The notes beneath the pieces are model-generated. The model searched no databases. It saw only the letters and a list, made by a program, of their open reading frames with translations, and was not told where the DNA came from. Shown here piece by piece: positions 9,428 to 18,006 of a stretch of 64,000 bases of DNA. The stretch covers positions 1,717,975 through 1,781,974 of the forward strand of contig NZ_KB913037.1 in assembly GCF_000384295.1 (NCBI RefSeq), given 5' to 3'. The DNA is from Amycolatopsis balhimycina FH 1894. Lineage in GTDB: Bacteria; Actinomycetota; Actinomycetes; Mycobacteriales; Pseudonocardiaceae. The position numbers and the translations under genes are program-made. Numbering within the stretch: position 1 is the first letter of the stretch; the number at the start of each line of letters is the position of its first letter.

Positions 9428-11875
9428 CTACTGGATCAGGAACGGCGCCGACACGTCCACCGCGTACGGCGTCGTGCCGTTCTTGTCCAGCTGCAGCACA
9501 TAACTGCCCGGTACCACGGCGGGCGGACCGGACGCGTTGATGTCCGGCGCGCTTTCGGCCAGCGTGGCCGCCGGGAAGGACACGCGCACGACCTGTGACC
9601 GGCCCGGGTCGAGCGTCACCCGTGCGAAGCCGACCAGCCGTTGCGGCGGGACGACCACCGGGCTCACCGGCTGTGCCACGTACACCGGCACGATGTCGGT
9701 GCCGGCGCGGGTTCCCGTGTTGGTGACGGTGAACGTCGCGGTGGCCGTGCCGCCCCGCGCGACCTTCGGTGTCACCGCCAGGTTCGTGTGGGTGAACGTC
9801 GTGTACGACAGGCCGTAACCAAACGGGAATTGCGGGTTGTAGGCGTTGCCCTGACCGGACGCGGTGCTGGGCAGCTGGTCGAAGAACTTCGGCTGGTCCC
9901 CCAGCGGGGACGGGGCCGTGCCGGCGAAGTCACCGCCGACGGCCGGCGCGTCGGACGGCCAGCTGATCGGCAGCTTGCCCGCCGGGTTCGTCTTGCCGAA
10001 CAACACATCCGCCACCGCCGTGCCGGTTTCCGTGCTGCCCTGGTAGGCCATCAGCACCGCGTTCGCCTGCTCGGCCGGGCCCAGCCCGACCGGCCGGCCC
10101 GCGACGACCACGACGATCACCGGTTTGCCGGTCGCCTCCAGTGCCGAGATGAGAGCCTGCTGGTCGGGCGCCAGTGCTGGAGCCGGGTTGTCGCCCAGCC
10201 CTTCCGCGTAGGCCTTCTCCCCCACCACCGCCACATAGGCACTGGTGTCCGCCGCGGCCGCGACGGCGCTGGCCTGGTCCGGCGCGTAGACCGCGGCCGG
10301 GTTCGCGGCCCGGATGCCGCCCAGCACGGTGGTGCCCGGCGGAATCTGGTTCTCGGGGCCCATGCAGCACACGTGCCCGGCACCCGCCACGCCCTGCCAG
10401 CTCACGCTCCAGCCGCCGAGCTGGTTGGTCATCGAGTCCGCACTCGGGCCGGTCACCACGACCTTCGCGCCCGCCGGCAACGGCAGCGCGTTGTTCTCGT
10501 TGCGCAGCAAGGTGATCGACTCCCGTGCCGCCTTCGCCGTCTGATCGCGGCCCGCGGTGACGGCGGCGTTGGCGGCGTTCGCGTCGACGCACGGTTTCGC
10601 CGGGTCGGCCACGCACGGCTGGTCGAACAGGCCGAGCTGGAACTTCAGCGTGAGGATGCGGCGCACGGCCTGGTCGATCCGCGCGCGCGAGATCTTGCCG
10701 GTGTCGACGGCCTGCAGGATCGCGGCCTGCCACCCGGCCGGGTCGGAGACCTGCATGCTCATGTCGACGCCCGCGTTCACGGCGGCGGCGATGGCACCCG
10801 GGAGATCCGCCGCGATGTGATAGGCGGTCTGCAACGCGGTGACGTCCTGGTAGTCGCTGATCACGACACCCTGGAAGTGCATCTGGTCGCGCAGGACATC
10901 GGTCAGCAGGTAGTGCGACGAGGTGGCGGGAACGCCGTTGATCGAACCGGAGTTGACCATCACCGTCCCGGCGCCCGCGTCGATCCCGGCCGCGTACGGC
11001 GGCAGGATCGTCGTCTGGAGGTAGTTCATGGGGAGCAGCGCCTCGGCCCGGTCGTGGCCGTTGATCGACTGCGAGTAGCCGGCGAAGTGCTTGACCGTCG
11101 CGCTGACGTTCAGCTCACCGCGCTTGCCGGGCGCCTGCATACCCTTGATGTTCGCGGCGCCCATCGCGGCCGACAGGACCGGTTGCTCGGCCCACGTCTC
11201 GTAGGTGCGGCCCCAGCGGTTGTCGCGCGCGATGTCCTGGACCGGTGCGAAGTTCCAGTTCCAGCCGGTGGCGCGCAGGGCGTCCGCGGTCGCCTTGCCA
11301 CCGGCCTGGGCGAGCGCGGGGTCCCAGGTGGCGCCCATGCCGATGGACTGCGGGAACAGTGGCGCCTGCCACGGGTGGCCGAAGCCGTGCACCGCGTCGA
11401 CGCCGAACACCACCGGGAGGTGCAGGCGCGAGTTCTTGATCGCGAACTGCTGGATGATGTTGTACTCGGTGGCCCAGTCGTAGCCGGTGTTGCCCACGCC
11501 GCCCTTGCCCGTGGTGTCGACCGGATTCTCGGTACCGCCCGCGAGAATCGAGCCGACGTGGGCGTCGACCAGGATTTTCCGCATGCACTCGGGATTGGGC
11601 AGGTTGAAACCGTTGTTCCCGCACGTCGTGCCATTCGCGTCGGTCAGCGTGCTGACCAGCTGCTGGTCCATCTGGCCGACCTTCTCGGGCAGCGTCATCG
11701 CATGAAGCAGCGCCTCCACCCGCGCCGGCACCGGGCGATGGGTGTCCACCCAGGGCGCGACGCCCAGATCGATGGCGGCGCTGCTACTGGCGGCGAACGC
11801 GGGAACCGCGAGCAAGGCCGCCGCCGCGAGCACCGTGACGGTGGCGCGGGTACTGCGTCTGTGGTTGCGGAACAC
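9428..11875 (-). CDS. Secreted glycoside hydrolase family 3 beta-glucosidase
   Basis: 815-residue GH3 enzyme cleaving non-reducing beta-glucosyl residues of beta-glucans or cello-oligosaccharides outside the cell. A signal peptide is evident: basic RNHRRSTR, then TVTVLAAAALLAVPAFAASSS. The N-terminal barrel carries KHFAGYS and the nucleophile motif VISDYQDV. The second alpha/beta domain and a C-terminal fibronectin-like domain (ATFTVTNTGTRAGTDIVPVYV) complete the classic three-domain layout. GTG at 11875 is chosen: an AAGGAGG site ends 4 nt before it, and an in-frame ATG at 12031 would bury the signal peptide. It stands alone, ending at a shared hairpin. No LacI palindrome was seen upstream. 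Confidence 0.9.
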   Translation of the reverse strand: MFRNHRRSTRATVTVLAAAALLAVPAFAASSSAAIDLGVAPWVDTHRPVPARVEALLHAMTLPEKVGQMDQQLVSTLTDANGTTCGNNGFNLPNPECMRKILVDAHVGSILAGGTENPVDTTGKGGVGNTGYDWATEYNIIQQFAIKNSRLHLPVVFGVDAVHGFGHPWQAPLFPQSIGMGATWDPALAQAGGKATADALRATGWNWNFAPVQDIARDNRWGRTYETWAEQPVLSAAMGAANIKGMQAPGKRGELNVSATVKHFAGYSQSINGHDRAEALLPMNYLQTTILPPYAAGIDAGAGTVMVNSGSINGVPATSSHYLLTDVLRDQMHFQGVVISDYQDVTALQTAYHIAADLPGAIAAAVNAGVDMSMQVSDPAGWQAAILQAVDTGKISRARIDQAVRRILTLKFQLGLFDQPCVADPAKPCVDANAANAAVTAGRDQTAKAARESITLLRNENNALPLPAGAKVVVTGPSADSMTNQLGGWSVSWQGVAGAGHVCCMGPENQIPPGTTVLGGIRAANPAAVYAPDQASAVAAAADTSAYVAVVGEKAYAEGLGDNPAPALAPDQQALISALEATGKPVIVVVVAGRPVGLGPAEQANAVLMAYQGSTETGTAVADVLFGKTNPAGKLPISWPSDAPAVGGDFAGTAPSPLGDQPKFFDQLPSTASGQGNAYNPQFPFGYGLSYTTFTHTNLAVTPKVARGGTATATFTVTNTGTRAGTDIVPVYVAQPVSPVVVPPQRLVGFARVTLDPGRSQVVRVSFPAATLAESAPDINASGPPAVVPGSYVLQLDKNGTTPYAVDVSAPFLIQ

Positions 11876-12096
11876 CTGACCTCCTTCAGCCGTGGTCGGC
11901 GTCGACCGGGCGGATGGGTGCGAGCGCACCGTAGGCACCTTCCAGCTGGGCTGTAAAGCGCCGAACGGCGGCCGGGTGCCCATTTTGTACACACCTTGAA
12001 GTAAATCGATCAGGCCACCCGGAAGCGGCAACTCCTCGTCGACGGCCTGCTCCGGCGACCACCGCGGCCACGACCGCGCGGATCACGCCGGCCTCG

Positions 12097-12495
12097 TCAC
12101 TCCGCTTTGGCGAAGTAGGGAACGGTCTCGTCGTGCTCGCCGTCACCGGACTTTTCGAACCGGACCTCGACCCGGACGCCGGCGAGGTCTTCCTCTGGGT
12201 CGAAACCGCGCAGTTCGGTCCACCACCACGGACCCTCCACGAGCTCGACGATCCCCACCACCGACCGGTGGGTGCCGCCGGCGGGTAGCCGTGTGTGGGG
12301 CACCGACCACGTCACGACGGTCCCCTCCCCCGAAGCCGGGACGTGCTCGAAGCGGGCCCGGTCGAAGGAAGTGTCCGTACGTGGGTCGAGCACCTCGCCG
12401 GTCACGGTGTCGCGCACCAGCAGGAACTCGCCGCGCGCGGTGCCGTCGAAGAACGCCGACGTCGCCGCGTCGCGGCGGACGGGGAACAGGGCCAT
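12097..12495 (-). CDS. DUF35/OB-fold protein lacking the zinc ribbon, thiolase partner
   Basis: 132-residue DUF35-type protein. The N-terminal helical hook (SAFFDGTARGEFLLVRD) and the following OB-fold (GTVVTWSVPHTRL, SVVGIVEL) match partners of thiolase-like lipid-transfer proteins. The four zinc-ribbon cysteines normally found after the hook are all absent; the protein has no Cys at all. In steroid side-chain catabolism DUF35 proteins pair with Ltp-type proteins to form acyl-CoA hydratase or aldolase complexes, and here the thiolase-fold gene ends only 14 bp upstream. The start at 12495 has AAAGGA about 8 nt upstream. It is last in the acyl-CoA operon. The partner role is inferred from adjacency. 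Confidence 0.78.
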   Translation of the reverse strand: MALFPVRRDAATSAFFDGTARGEFLLVRDTVTGEVLDPRTDTSFDRARFEHVPASGEGTVVTWSVPHTRLPAGGTHRSVVGIVELVEGPWWWTELRGFDPEEDLAGVRVEVRFEKSGDGEHDETVPYFAKAE

Positions 12496-12509
12496 TTCGA
12501 ACGTCCTTT

Positions 12510-13667
12510 CTAGACGGTGCCGAGCACGAGCGTCGCGTGGTGGTCGAGGGTGCCGCCGTTGCCGGACACCAGGACCCGGTCGTGCCGCTCGGCCTGCCGC
12601 TTCCCCGCCTGCCCCCGGGCCTGGATGACGGCCTCGGACAGCGGGGTCATCCCCCACAGGTAGTACGACGACAGCTCGCCGCCGCCGGTGTTCACCTTCA
12701 GCTTCCCTTCCGGGCCCAGCATTCCCGGCTGCGCGAGGAACGGCCCGCCCTCGCCCTTCTCGCAGAACCCATAGTCCTCCAACGTGATCAGCGCGGTGAA
12801 GGTGTAGCAGTCATACACCTCGACGACGTCGATCTCGTCCAGCTTCGTGTCCGCCATCCGCAGCGCCGCCGGGCCCGAGCGCGCGGCACCGCTGACGAGC
12901 CCGAAGTCGTCGTTGCGCACGCCGGTGCGGCCGGGGTGGGCCTGGGCCCAGCCCAGCACCTCGATCGGCGGCTGCGCGAGCGTGCGGGCACGGTCCAGTG
13001 AGGTGATCACCAGCGCGATGCCGCCGTTGGAGACCAGGCAGCAGTCGAGCAGGTGGAACGGCTCGGAGATCCAGCGCGACGCGTGGTAGTCCTCGAGGGT
13101 GATCGGCGTGCGCAGCTGCGCGAGCGGGTTCATCGTGGCCCACTGCCGCTGGGCGACCGCGATGGCGCCGAAGTGGTCGTTGGTGGTGCCGTACCTCTGC
13201 ATGTGCCGTCGGGCGGCCAGCGCGTAATAGGTGTTGGCGCTGTACAGGCCACCCGCGGCCATCATCCCGCGCCACCCGGTGGGCAGCGAGGCCGCCGACT
13301 GGTAGGCCGCGCCGGCTCCGACGTTTTCCTTGAGCGGGTCGTCGGCCCAGACGACGGCGATCGTGGACGCCATCCCGGACCGGACGGCCATCGCGGCGTA
13401 CTGCACCATCTGCGCCGCGGTGGAGCCGTAGCCCTGCATCGACGTGAGCAGGTTCAGGTCGGTGAGCCCGAGCGTGCCCTGCAGGCCCAGGTCGACACCG
13501 CTGCCGAGGCCGCTGGACATGATCAGCCCGTCGAGGTCGCTCAGCTCGAGCCCGGCGTCGGCAACGGCGTTGCGTACGGCGATCGAGGCGAACTCGTTCG
13601 CGGTGTGGCCGTAGACCTTGCCGATCTCGCTCATGCCGAGACCGGCGATGGCGGTGCGCACGGTCAT
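12510..13667 (-). CDS. Thiolase-fold (SCP2/Ltp-type) protein without nucleophilic Cys
   Basis: 385-residue thiolase-superfamily protein of the lipid-transfer/SCP2 branch, with VRTAIAGLGMSEIGKVYG at the start, DVVEVYDCYTF around residue 285 and VNTGGGELSSYY near 328. The segment that holds the thiolase nucleophile reads SMQGYGSTAAQ (residues 77-86), with no Cys. The GHP histidine of condensing thiolases is replaced by YYLWGMTP. Family knowledge of Ltp2-type retro-aldolases, which also lack the Cys and pair with DUF35, suggests C-C bond cleavage of a beta-hydroxyacyl-CoA rather than thiolysis. ATG 13667 lies 2 nt after the crotonase stop. Confidence 0.82.
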   Translation of the reverse strand: MTVRTAIAGLGMSEIGKVYGHTANEFASIAVRNAVADAGLELSDLDGLIMSSGLGSGVDLGLQGTLGLTDLNLLTSMQGYGSTAAQMVQYAAMAVRSGMASTIAVVWADDPLKENVGAGAAYQSAASLPTGWRGMMAAGGLYSANTYYALAARRHMQRYGTTNDHFGAIAVAQRQWATMNPLAQLRTPITLEDYHASRWISEPFHLLDCCLVSNGGIALVITSLDRARTLAQPPIEVLGWAQAHPGRTGVRNDDFGLVSGAARSGPAALRMADTKLDEIDVVEVYDCYTFTALITLEDYGFCEKGEGGPFLAQPGMLGPEGKLKVNTGGGELSSYYLWGMTPLSEAVIQARGQAGKRQAERHDRVLVSGNGGTLDHHATLVLGTV

Positions 13668-13669
13668 GG

Positions 13670-14506
13670 TCACTTCCCTTCCCAGCGCGGTTCGCGCTTC
13701 TCGGCAAAGGCACGCATGCCTTCTCGCGCGTCTTGTGTGGTCATCAGAAACGCTCCCTCGGTGGCACTGCGGGCCCAGTCGGCGTCCTCCGCGGCGACCT
13801 TTCCGCCGGTGATGCCCTTGGCGATCCGCTTGGTCACCTGCACCGCGACCGGCGCGTTGGCCAGGATCCGGTCGGCCAGCGCGAAGGCGGCCGGCAGCAG
13901 CTCGTCGAACGGCACAATCCGGTTGACCAGGCCGAGTTCCAGGGCGCGCCGGGCGGACAGCGGTTCTCCGGTGAGCATGACCTCCATGGCGATCTTGTCC
14001 GGGATCTGCCGTGGCAGCCGGAACGCCCCGCCCGCGCCGGCGAAGATGCCGCGTTTCACCTCGGGCAGCCCGAAGGCGGCGCTGTCGGCGGCGACGGCGA
14101 GGTCGCTGGCCAGGGTGATCTCCGTGCCGCCGCCGAGCGCGAAGCCGTTGACGGCGGCGATCGTCGGCTTGGAGATGTGGTGGGTCACGTAGCCGGCGAA
14201 CCCCCAGCGGCGCAGGCGTTCGTCGTCGCCGCCGAGCTCGCCGGCCGCCGCGGCTTTCAGGTCGGCCCCGGCGCAGAACGCGCGGTCTCCGGCGCCGGTG
14301 ATGATCACGCACCAGACGTCGGCGGTGTCCTCGGCGTACTCCAGCGCCTCGCCGACGCCGGTGGTCACCGCCCGGTTGACGGCATTGCGCGCTTCGGGCC
14401 GGTTCAACGTCACCAGCAGCACGTGCCCCCGCTGCTCGGCGAGCACGGCGTCGTCGCCCGCGACGGCGATCCGCTGTGGCTCGCCGTCGATGCTGCGTTC
14501 GGTCAT
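13670..14506 (-). CDS. Enoyl-CoA hydratase/isomerase (crotonase) family protein
   Basis: 278-residue crotonase. The oxyanion-hole segments FCAGADLKA and AVNGFALGGGTEITLASDL are intact. Both acidic positions used by hydratases are present (Glu in GGGTEI and Glu in GLPEVKRGI), so hydration of an enoyl-CoA is plausible. Logically it would supply the beta-hydroxyacyl-CoA to the thiolase-fold protein encoded directly downstream. Start ATG 14506 has AAGGAC upstream. It sits 16 bp after the CoA-transferase stop in the same operon. The first 25 residues before VLLVTLNRPEARNAVN are a non-conserved extension. Confidence 0.88.
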   Translation of the reverse strand: MTERSIDGEPQRIAVAGDDAVLAEQRGHVLLVTLNRPEARNAVNRAVTTGVGEALEYAEDTADVWCVIITGAGDRAFCAGADLKAAAAGELGGDDERLRRWGFAGYVTHHISKPTIAAVNGFALGGGTEITLASDLAVAADSAAFGLPEVKRGIFAGAGGAFRLPRQIPDKIAMEVMLTGEPLSARRALELGLVNRIVPFDELLPAAFALADRILANAPVAVQVTKRIAKGITGGKVAAEDADWARSATEGAFLMTTQDAREGMRAFAEKREPRWEGK

Positions 14507-14522
14507 GTCGCGAAGTCCTTTC

Positions 14523-16862
14523 TCAGAGACGGGCGGGTGCGGTAGCCGGGCTTTCCTCGAGCGCGCCCGCGTCGAGGAGGCGCTGGATCTCGTCCTCGGC
14601 CAGGCCGAGGACGTCGCGGAGCACCTGATGGGTGTGTTCGGCGGCCAGCGGGGCGGGCCCGAGCCGGGGTGGGGGCAGCGTTCGCGTCCTGGCCTCGCCG
14701 AGGTTGGTGACCAGTGCGCTCGGCAGCTGCGGCTGGACCAGCTCGCCGAACACACCCCGGACGCGCAGGTGCTCGTCGGCCCGCAGGTCCTCGACGCGCA
14801 GCATCGCCCCGGCGGACACGCCCGCGGCCTGCAGCTCGGCCGCCGCGGCCCGCGGGTCGCGGCTTGCGCTCCACTCGGCGAGCAGATCGCGCAGCTCGGC
14901 GCTACCGGCGCCGGGGTGGCCGATGGTCTTGGCGACCGCGGCGAAGTCGCTCTCGACGTCGACGACGAGCCATTCGTCGTCACCGGCCCCGGCGAAGACG
15001 CCGCGGTCGTTGCCCTCGGGCCGCGGCCCGGACCCGGGTACGAGGGACTCGGCGAGCAGCAGGTCCGCCATGGCGCCGAAGATCGCGTCGACCTGGGCGG
15101 TGCTCACCCGGCCTCCGGCGCCGGTGCGGTCGCGGCGGATCAGCAGCGCCACGATCGCCGCCGCGTTCAGCCGGGCGACGACGTGGTCGGGGAAGATCGT
15201 GATGGCGTCGCTGTAGCCGTCGGCCTCACCGGGATAGGACCACAGCTTCGACAGCCCCGCGCTCGCCCGCACCAGCGGCCCGTAACCGAGGCGCCGGCTC
15301 CACGGCCCGTGGTTCCCGAAAGCACTCGACTCGGACAGGATGACCCCGGGGTTCAGCGACCGCAGCGTGTCCATGCCGAACCCCAGCGAAGCCAGGGTGC
15401 CCGGCTTGAAGTTGGTCAGCACGACGTCGGCGCGGCGCACCAGCTCGGCGAACACCCGCTTGCCCTCGCCGCCGCGCAGGTTGAGCCCCAGGCTGCGCTT
15501 GTTGCGCATCCCCCAGCTCGCCCCCTCCGAGATCGCCTCGCCGCCGGGGGTCTGCCGGGCGCCGTCGGGGAACGCCGACGACTCGATCTTGATCACGTCG
15601 GCGCCGTAGTCCGCGAACAGCCGGCCGAGCTCCGCGCCGACGACGATGACCCCGAGGTCGAGCACCCGCAGGCCCTCGAACGGCAGCCGGCCCGGCCTGG
15701 CGCCGGGCAGTGGTGTCAGGCGGGCGTGCGTGGCCGAGACTGTTCCCTCGCCGAGCTCGGGCGCGCCGGCCCGCGCGGTGAGCCGGACGTCGTCGAGCTC
15801 GAACCAGCCCGAGTGCACGACGGCCCTGGCGCCGTCCACAGTGGTCTCGGCGAACGAGCCGTTCTCCCGGAACGCGGGCTGGGCGATCACCTCGTCCGCG
15901 CTCGCGAGCGCCGCGGCCGGCACGCCGTGCCGCTGCCCCTGCTCGACCGCTTCGGCGACGTCGAGGCGGGAGAACATCGCCCCGATCAGCGGGTACAGCC
16001 GGCCGGCGGCCGCGAACCGGGTCACCGTGCTGTCGTACTTCGGGTCGGCGAACTCCGCGGGCCGGCCGAGCCACTCGAACATGCCCTGCCACTGGCGCTT
16101 CGACAGCACGCAGACGCGCACCATCCCGTCCCGCGCCGGGAAGATCGGGTACAGGTGCCGCGCGTCGGGGCGGCCGCGGGGCAGGTCGCTCAGCGGCACC
16201 CCGGCGCGGGCGCTGCCGCCGATCCCGAACACCGGGTCCAGGATCTGGATCAGCGCCTCCTGCACCGAGAAGTCCGCAACGTCACCCTCCCCGGTGGCGC
16301 GCACGTGCGCCAGTTCCAGCAGGACGGTCCACACCGCCTGGGCCGCCGCGGACTCGTACAGCAGGAACTCGGGCGGCAGCAGCGGTTCGGTGACGTCCGG
16401 CAAACCGGACCGCGACAGCACGGTGCTCAGCGCGGCGTGCACGTCCGGCGTCGCGGTCCACCCCGACCGCGGCCCGGTGACGCCGAAGTCGCTCATTTCC
16501 ACCACGACGAGCCGGGGACTGCGGGCGCGCAGTGACTCGGCGGTGGGGTTGCCCGGTTCGTCCCGCAGGACGACGTCCGCCGAAGCGGCCAGGGCGGCGA
16601 AGTCCGCCCGCCCTTCCGCGGTGCCGGAGTCGATCACGACGCTCTTCTTGCCGGCGTTGCGCAGCAGGAAGGTCAGGCTGCGTCCGGCGTGCACCACGCC
16701 GGACGCGCGGGCCGGGGAGCCGCCGGGGGCTTCGACCCGCAGCACCTCCGCGCCGAGGTCGGCCAGCACCCGCCCGACGGTCTGCAACGGCCCGTCGACC
16801 GCGTCGACGACGCGGATCCCGCTCAGCGGCCGGTCGATCAAGACGTCATCGTCCTGGGGCAT
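14523..16862 (-). CDS. Fused double-domain type III CoA-transferase (CaiB/BaiF)
   Basis: 779-residue tandem fusion of two family III CoA-transferase units. Unit one runs from GIRVVDAVDGPLQTVGRVLA to about residue 390. Unit two starts at FEGLRVLDLGVIVVGAELGR and includes GASWGMRNKRSLGLNL and ADVVLTNFKPGTLASLGFG. Unit two retains the canonical core and acidic residues in SDAITIFPDHV. Unit one looks divergent around its active-site region (LLYESAAAQAV) and may be structural. It would activate a carboxylic acid to its CoA ester for the crotonase and thiolase-fold enzymes downstream. ATG 16862 has AAGGAG 6 nt upstream. First gene of the operon and divergent from a LysR gene 176 bp away. Confidence 0.88.
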   Translation of the reverse strand: MPQDDDVLIDRPLSGIRVVDAVDGPLQTVGRVLADLGAEVLRVEAPGGSPARASGVVHAGRSLTFLLRNAGKKSVVIDSGTAEGRADFAALAASADVVLRDEPGNPTAESLRARSPRLVVVEMSDFGVTGPRSGWTATPDVHAALSTVLSRSGLPDVTEPLLPPEFLLYESAAAQAVWTVLLELAHVRATGEGDVADFSVQEALIQILDPVFGIGGSARAGVPLSDLPRGRPDARHLYPIFPARDGMVRVCVLSKRQWQGMFEWLGRPAEFADPKYDSTVTRFAAAGRLYPLIGAMFSRLDVAEAVEQGQRHGVPAAALASADEVIAQPAFRENGSFAETTVDGARAVVHSGWFELDDVRLTARAGAPELGEGTVSATHARLTPLPGARPGRLPFEGLRVLDLGVIVVGAELGRLFADYGADVIKIESSAFPDGARQTPGGEAISEGASWGMRNKRSLGLNLRGGEGKRVFAELVRRADVVLTNFKPGTLASLGFGMDTLRSLNPGVILSESSAFGNHGPWSRRLGYGPLVRASAGLSKLWSYPGEADGYSDAITIFPDHVVARLNAAAIVALLIRRDRTGAGGRVSTAQVDAIFGAMADLLLAESLVPGSGPRPEGNDRGVFAGAGDDEWLVVDVESDFAAVAKTIGHPGAGSAELRDLLAEWSASRDPRAAAAELQAAGVSAGAMLRVEDLRADEHLRVRGVFGELVQPQLPSALVTNLGEARTRTLPPPRLGPAPLAAEHTHQVLRDVLGLAEDEIQRLLDAGALEESPATAPARL

Positions 16863-17038
16863 GGTTCACTCCTTCGTGCGGCTCCTTTCCACTGTGGTCA
16901 CCGCCAACCGCCTGGCACAGCGCAAAGACAGCCGGGAGAAGGTCGCCCGCGCGGACCGCAACACCGGCCAATTCGCGCAATGTGTACCGGCCGCGATCGG
17001 ACCGGGCGCGCGGGTTCGAGAGGACTTACAGTGGCGCC

Positions 17039-17944
17039 GTGGAGCTGTCACAGCTGAGGGCTTTCGTCACGGTCTCGCGCACCGGCACCATCGCCGCGGC
17101 CGCCGAGCGGCTCAACGTCACCTCGTCACCGTTGAGCCGGACCATCCGCGAACTGGAACGCCACCTCGGCCAGGACCTCTTCGACCGCAAGTACCACCGG
17201 TTCGAGCGCACCCCGTTCGGGCAAGAATTCCTGCCGCTGGCGGTCGAAGTCCTCGCCCAGGCCGAGGAAGCACAGCGGTTCGCGGCGGGCACGGACGCTC
17301 CGCTGCGCATCGGTGCGACGCCGTGGACGTCGAAGGCGCTGACCCAGCGGCTCACGCAGGCCGCGGCCGCACACTCGCCCGGGACCCCGGAGTTCACATC
17401 CGACATTTCGTCGGTGCTCATCGAAGCCCTGCGGCACGGCGAGCTGGACCTGGCCCTCGTGCACCTGCCCGTGTCGGTCCCCGGCATCGCCACGGCAGGC
17501 CTGGCCCGCTACCGCTACTCGATCGCCGCCGCGGGCGATCCGGCCCTGCCGGAGGGCCGGCCGCTCCAGCTGGCGGACCTGCGCGGGCGCACCCTGCTGT
17601 CCTTCCCGCTGATGATGCAGCCGGCGCCCATGCAGGCCATGCTCGACGCCCTGACCGGCGCCGGCGTCGAATCCGTCGCCGAAGTCGACCTGCGCGACAT
17701 CATCGGGCTCGAAGGGCGGATGGCCCGGACCGGCGAGCTGATGCTCGCCATCCTCAGCGACGACCTGCCCACGAGCCGGTTCCTCGACCTCGAACACCTG
17801 CGGACCTACCCCGTCACCGACGGGGAAATCCGGTTCGAGATCGGCCTGGCCTGGCGCAGCCGCGACTCCGTCCACCGCGACGCGCTCGAAGCGGTGACCA
17901 CGCTCCTCCGCCCGGACGGCGACGACCTGCCCCTCATCGGCTGA
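17039..17944 (+). CDS. LysR-family transcriptional regulator
   Basis: 301-residue LysR regulator. The N-terminal winged helix reads ELSQLRAFVTVSRTGTIAAA then TSSPLSRTIRELERHLGQDL. The periplasmic-binding-protein-like effector domain follows (LRIGATPWTSKALTQRL, then a DLALVHLPV strand). GTG 17039 gives the standard LysR start directly before the HTH; longer in-frame readings extend into the antisense of the CoA-transferase. Divergent placement makes it the likely regulator of the CoA-ester operon. The intergenic region has a short ATT-N5-AAT symmetric element at 16971-16981, which is only weak evidence for an operator. Confidence 0.88.
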   Translation: MELSQLRAFVTVSRTGTIAAAAERLNVTSSPLSRTIRELERHLGQDLFDRKYHRFERTPFGQEFLPLAVEVLAQAEEAQRFAAGTDAPLRIGATPWTSKALTQRLTQAAAAHSPGTPEFTSDISSVLIEALRHGELDLALVHLPVSVPGIATAGLARYRYSIAAAGDPALPEGRPLQLADLRGRTLLSFPLMMQPAPMQAMLDALTGAGVESVAEVDLRDIIGLEGRMARTGELMLAILSDDLPTSRFLDLEHLRTYPVTDGEIRFEIGLAWRSRDSVHRDALEAVTTLLRPDGDDLPLIG

Positions 17945-18006
17945 CGCCGGTCGGCAATGACGTGCGACTCGAGCAGGAAGGGGAGGCGACATCGCCGTAG
18001 ACGCCG

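Noticed and set aside
11940..12010. Possible promoter with TTTTGTACA upstream of GH3
   Set aside because: No -35/-10 pair with proper spacing and no LacI palindrome could be supported.
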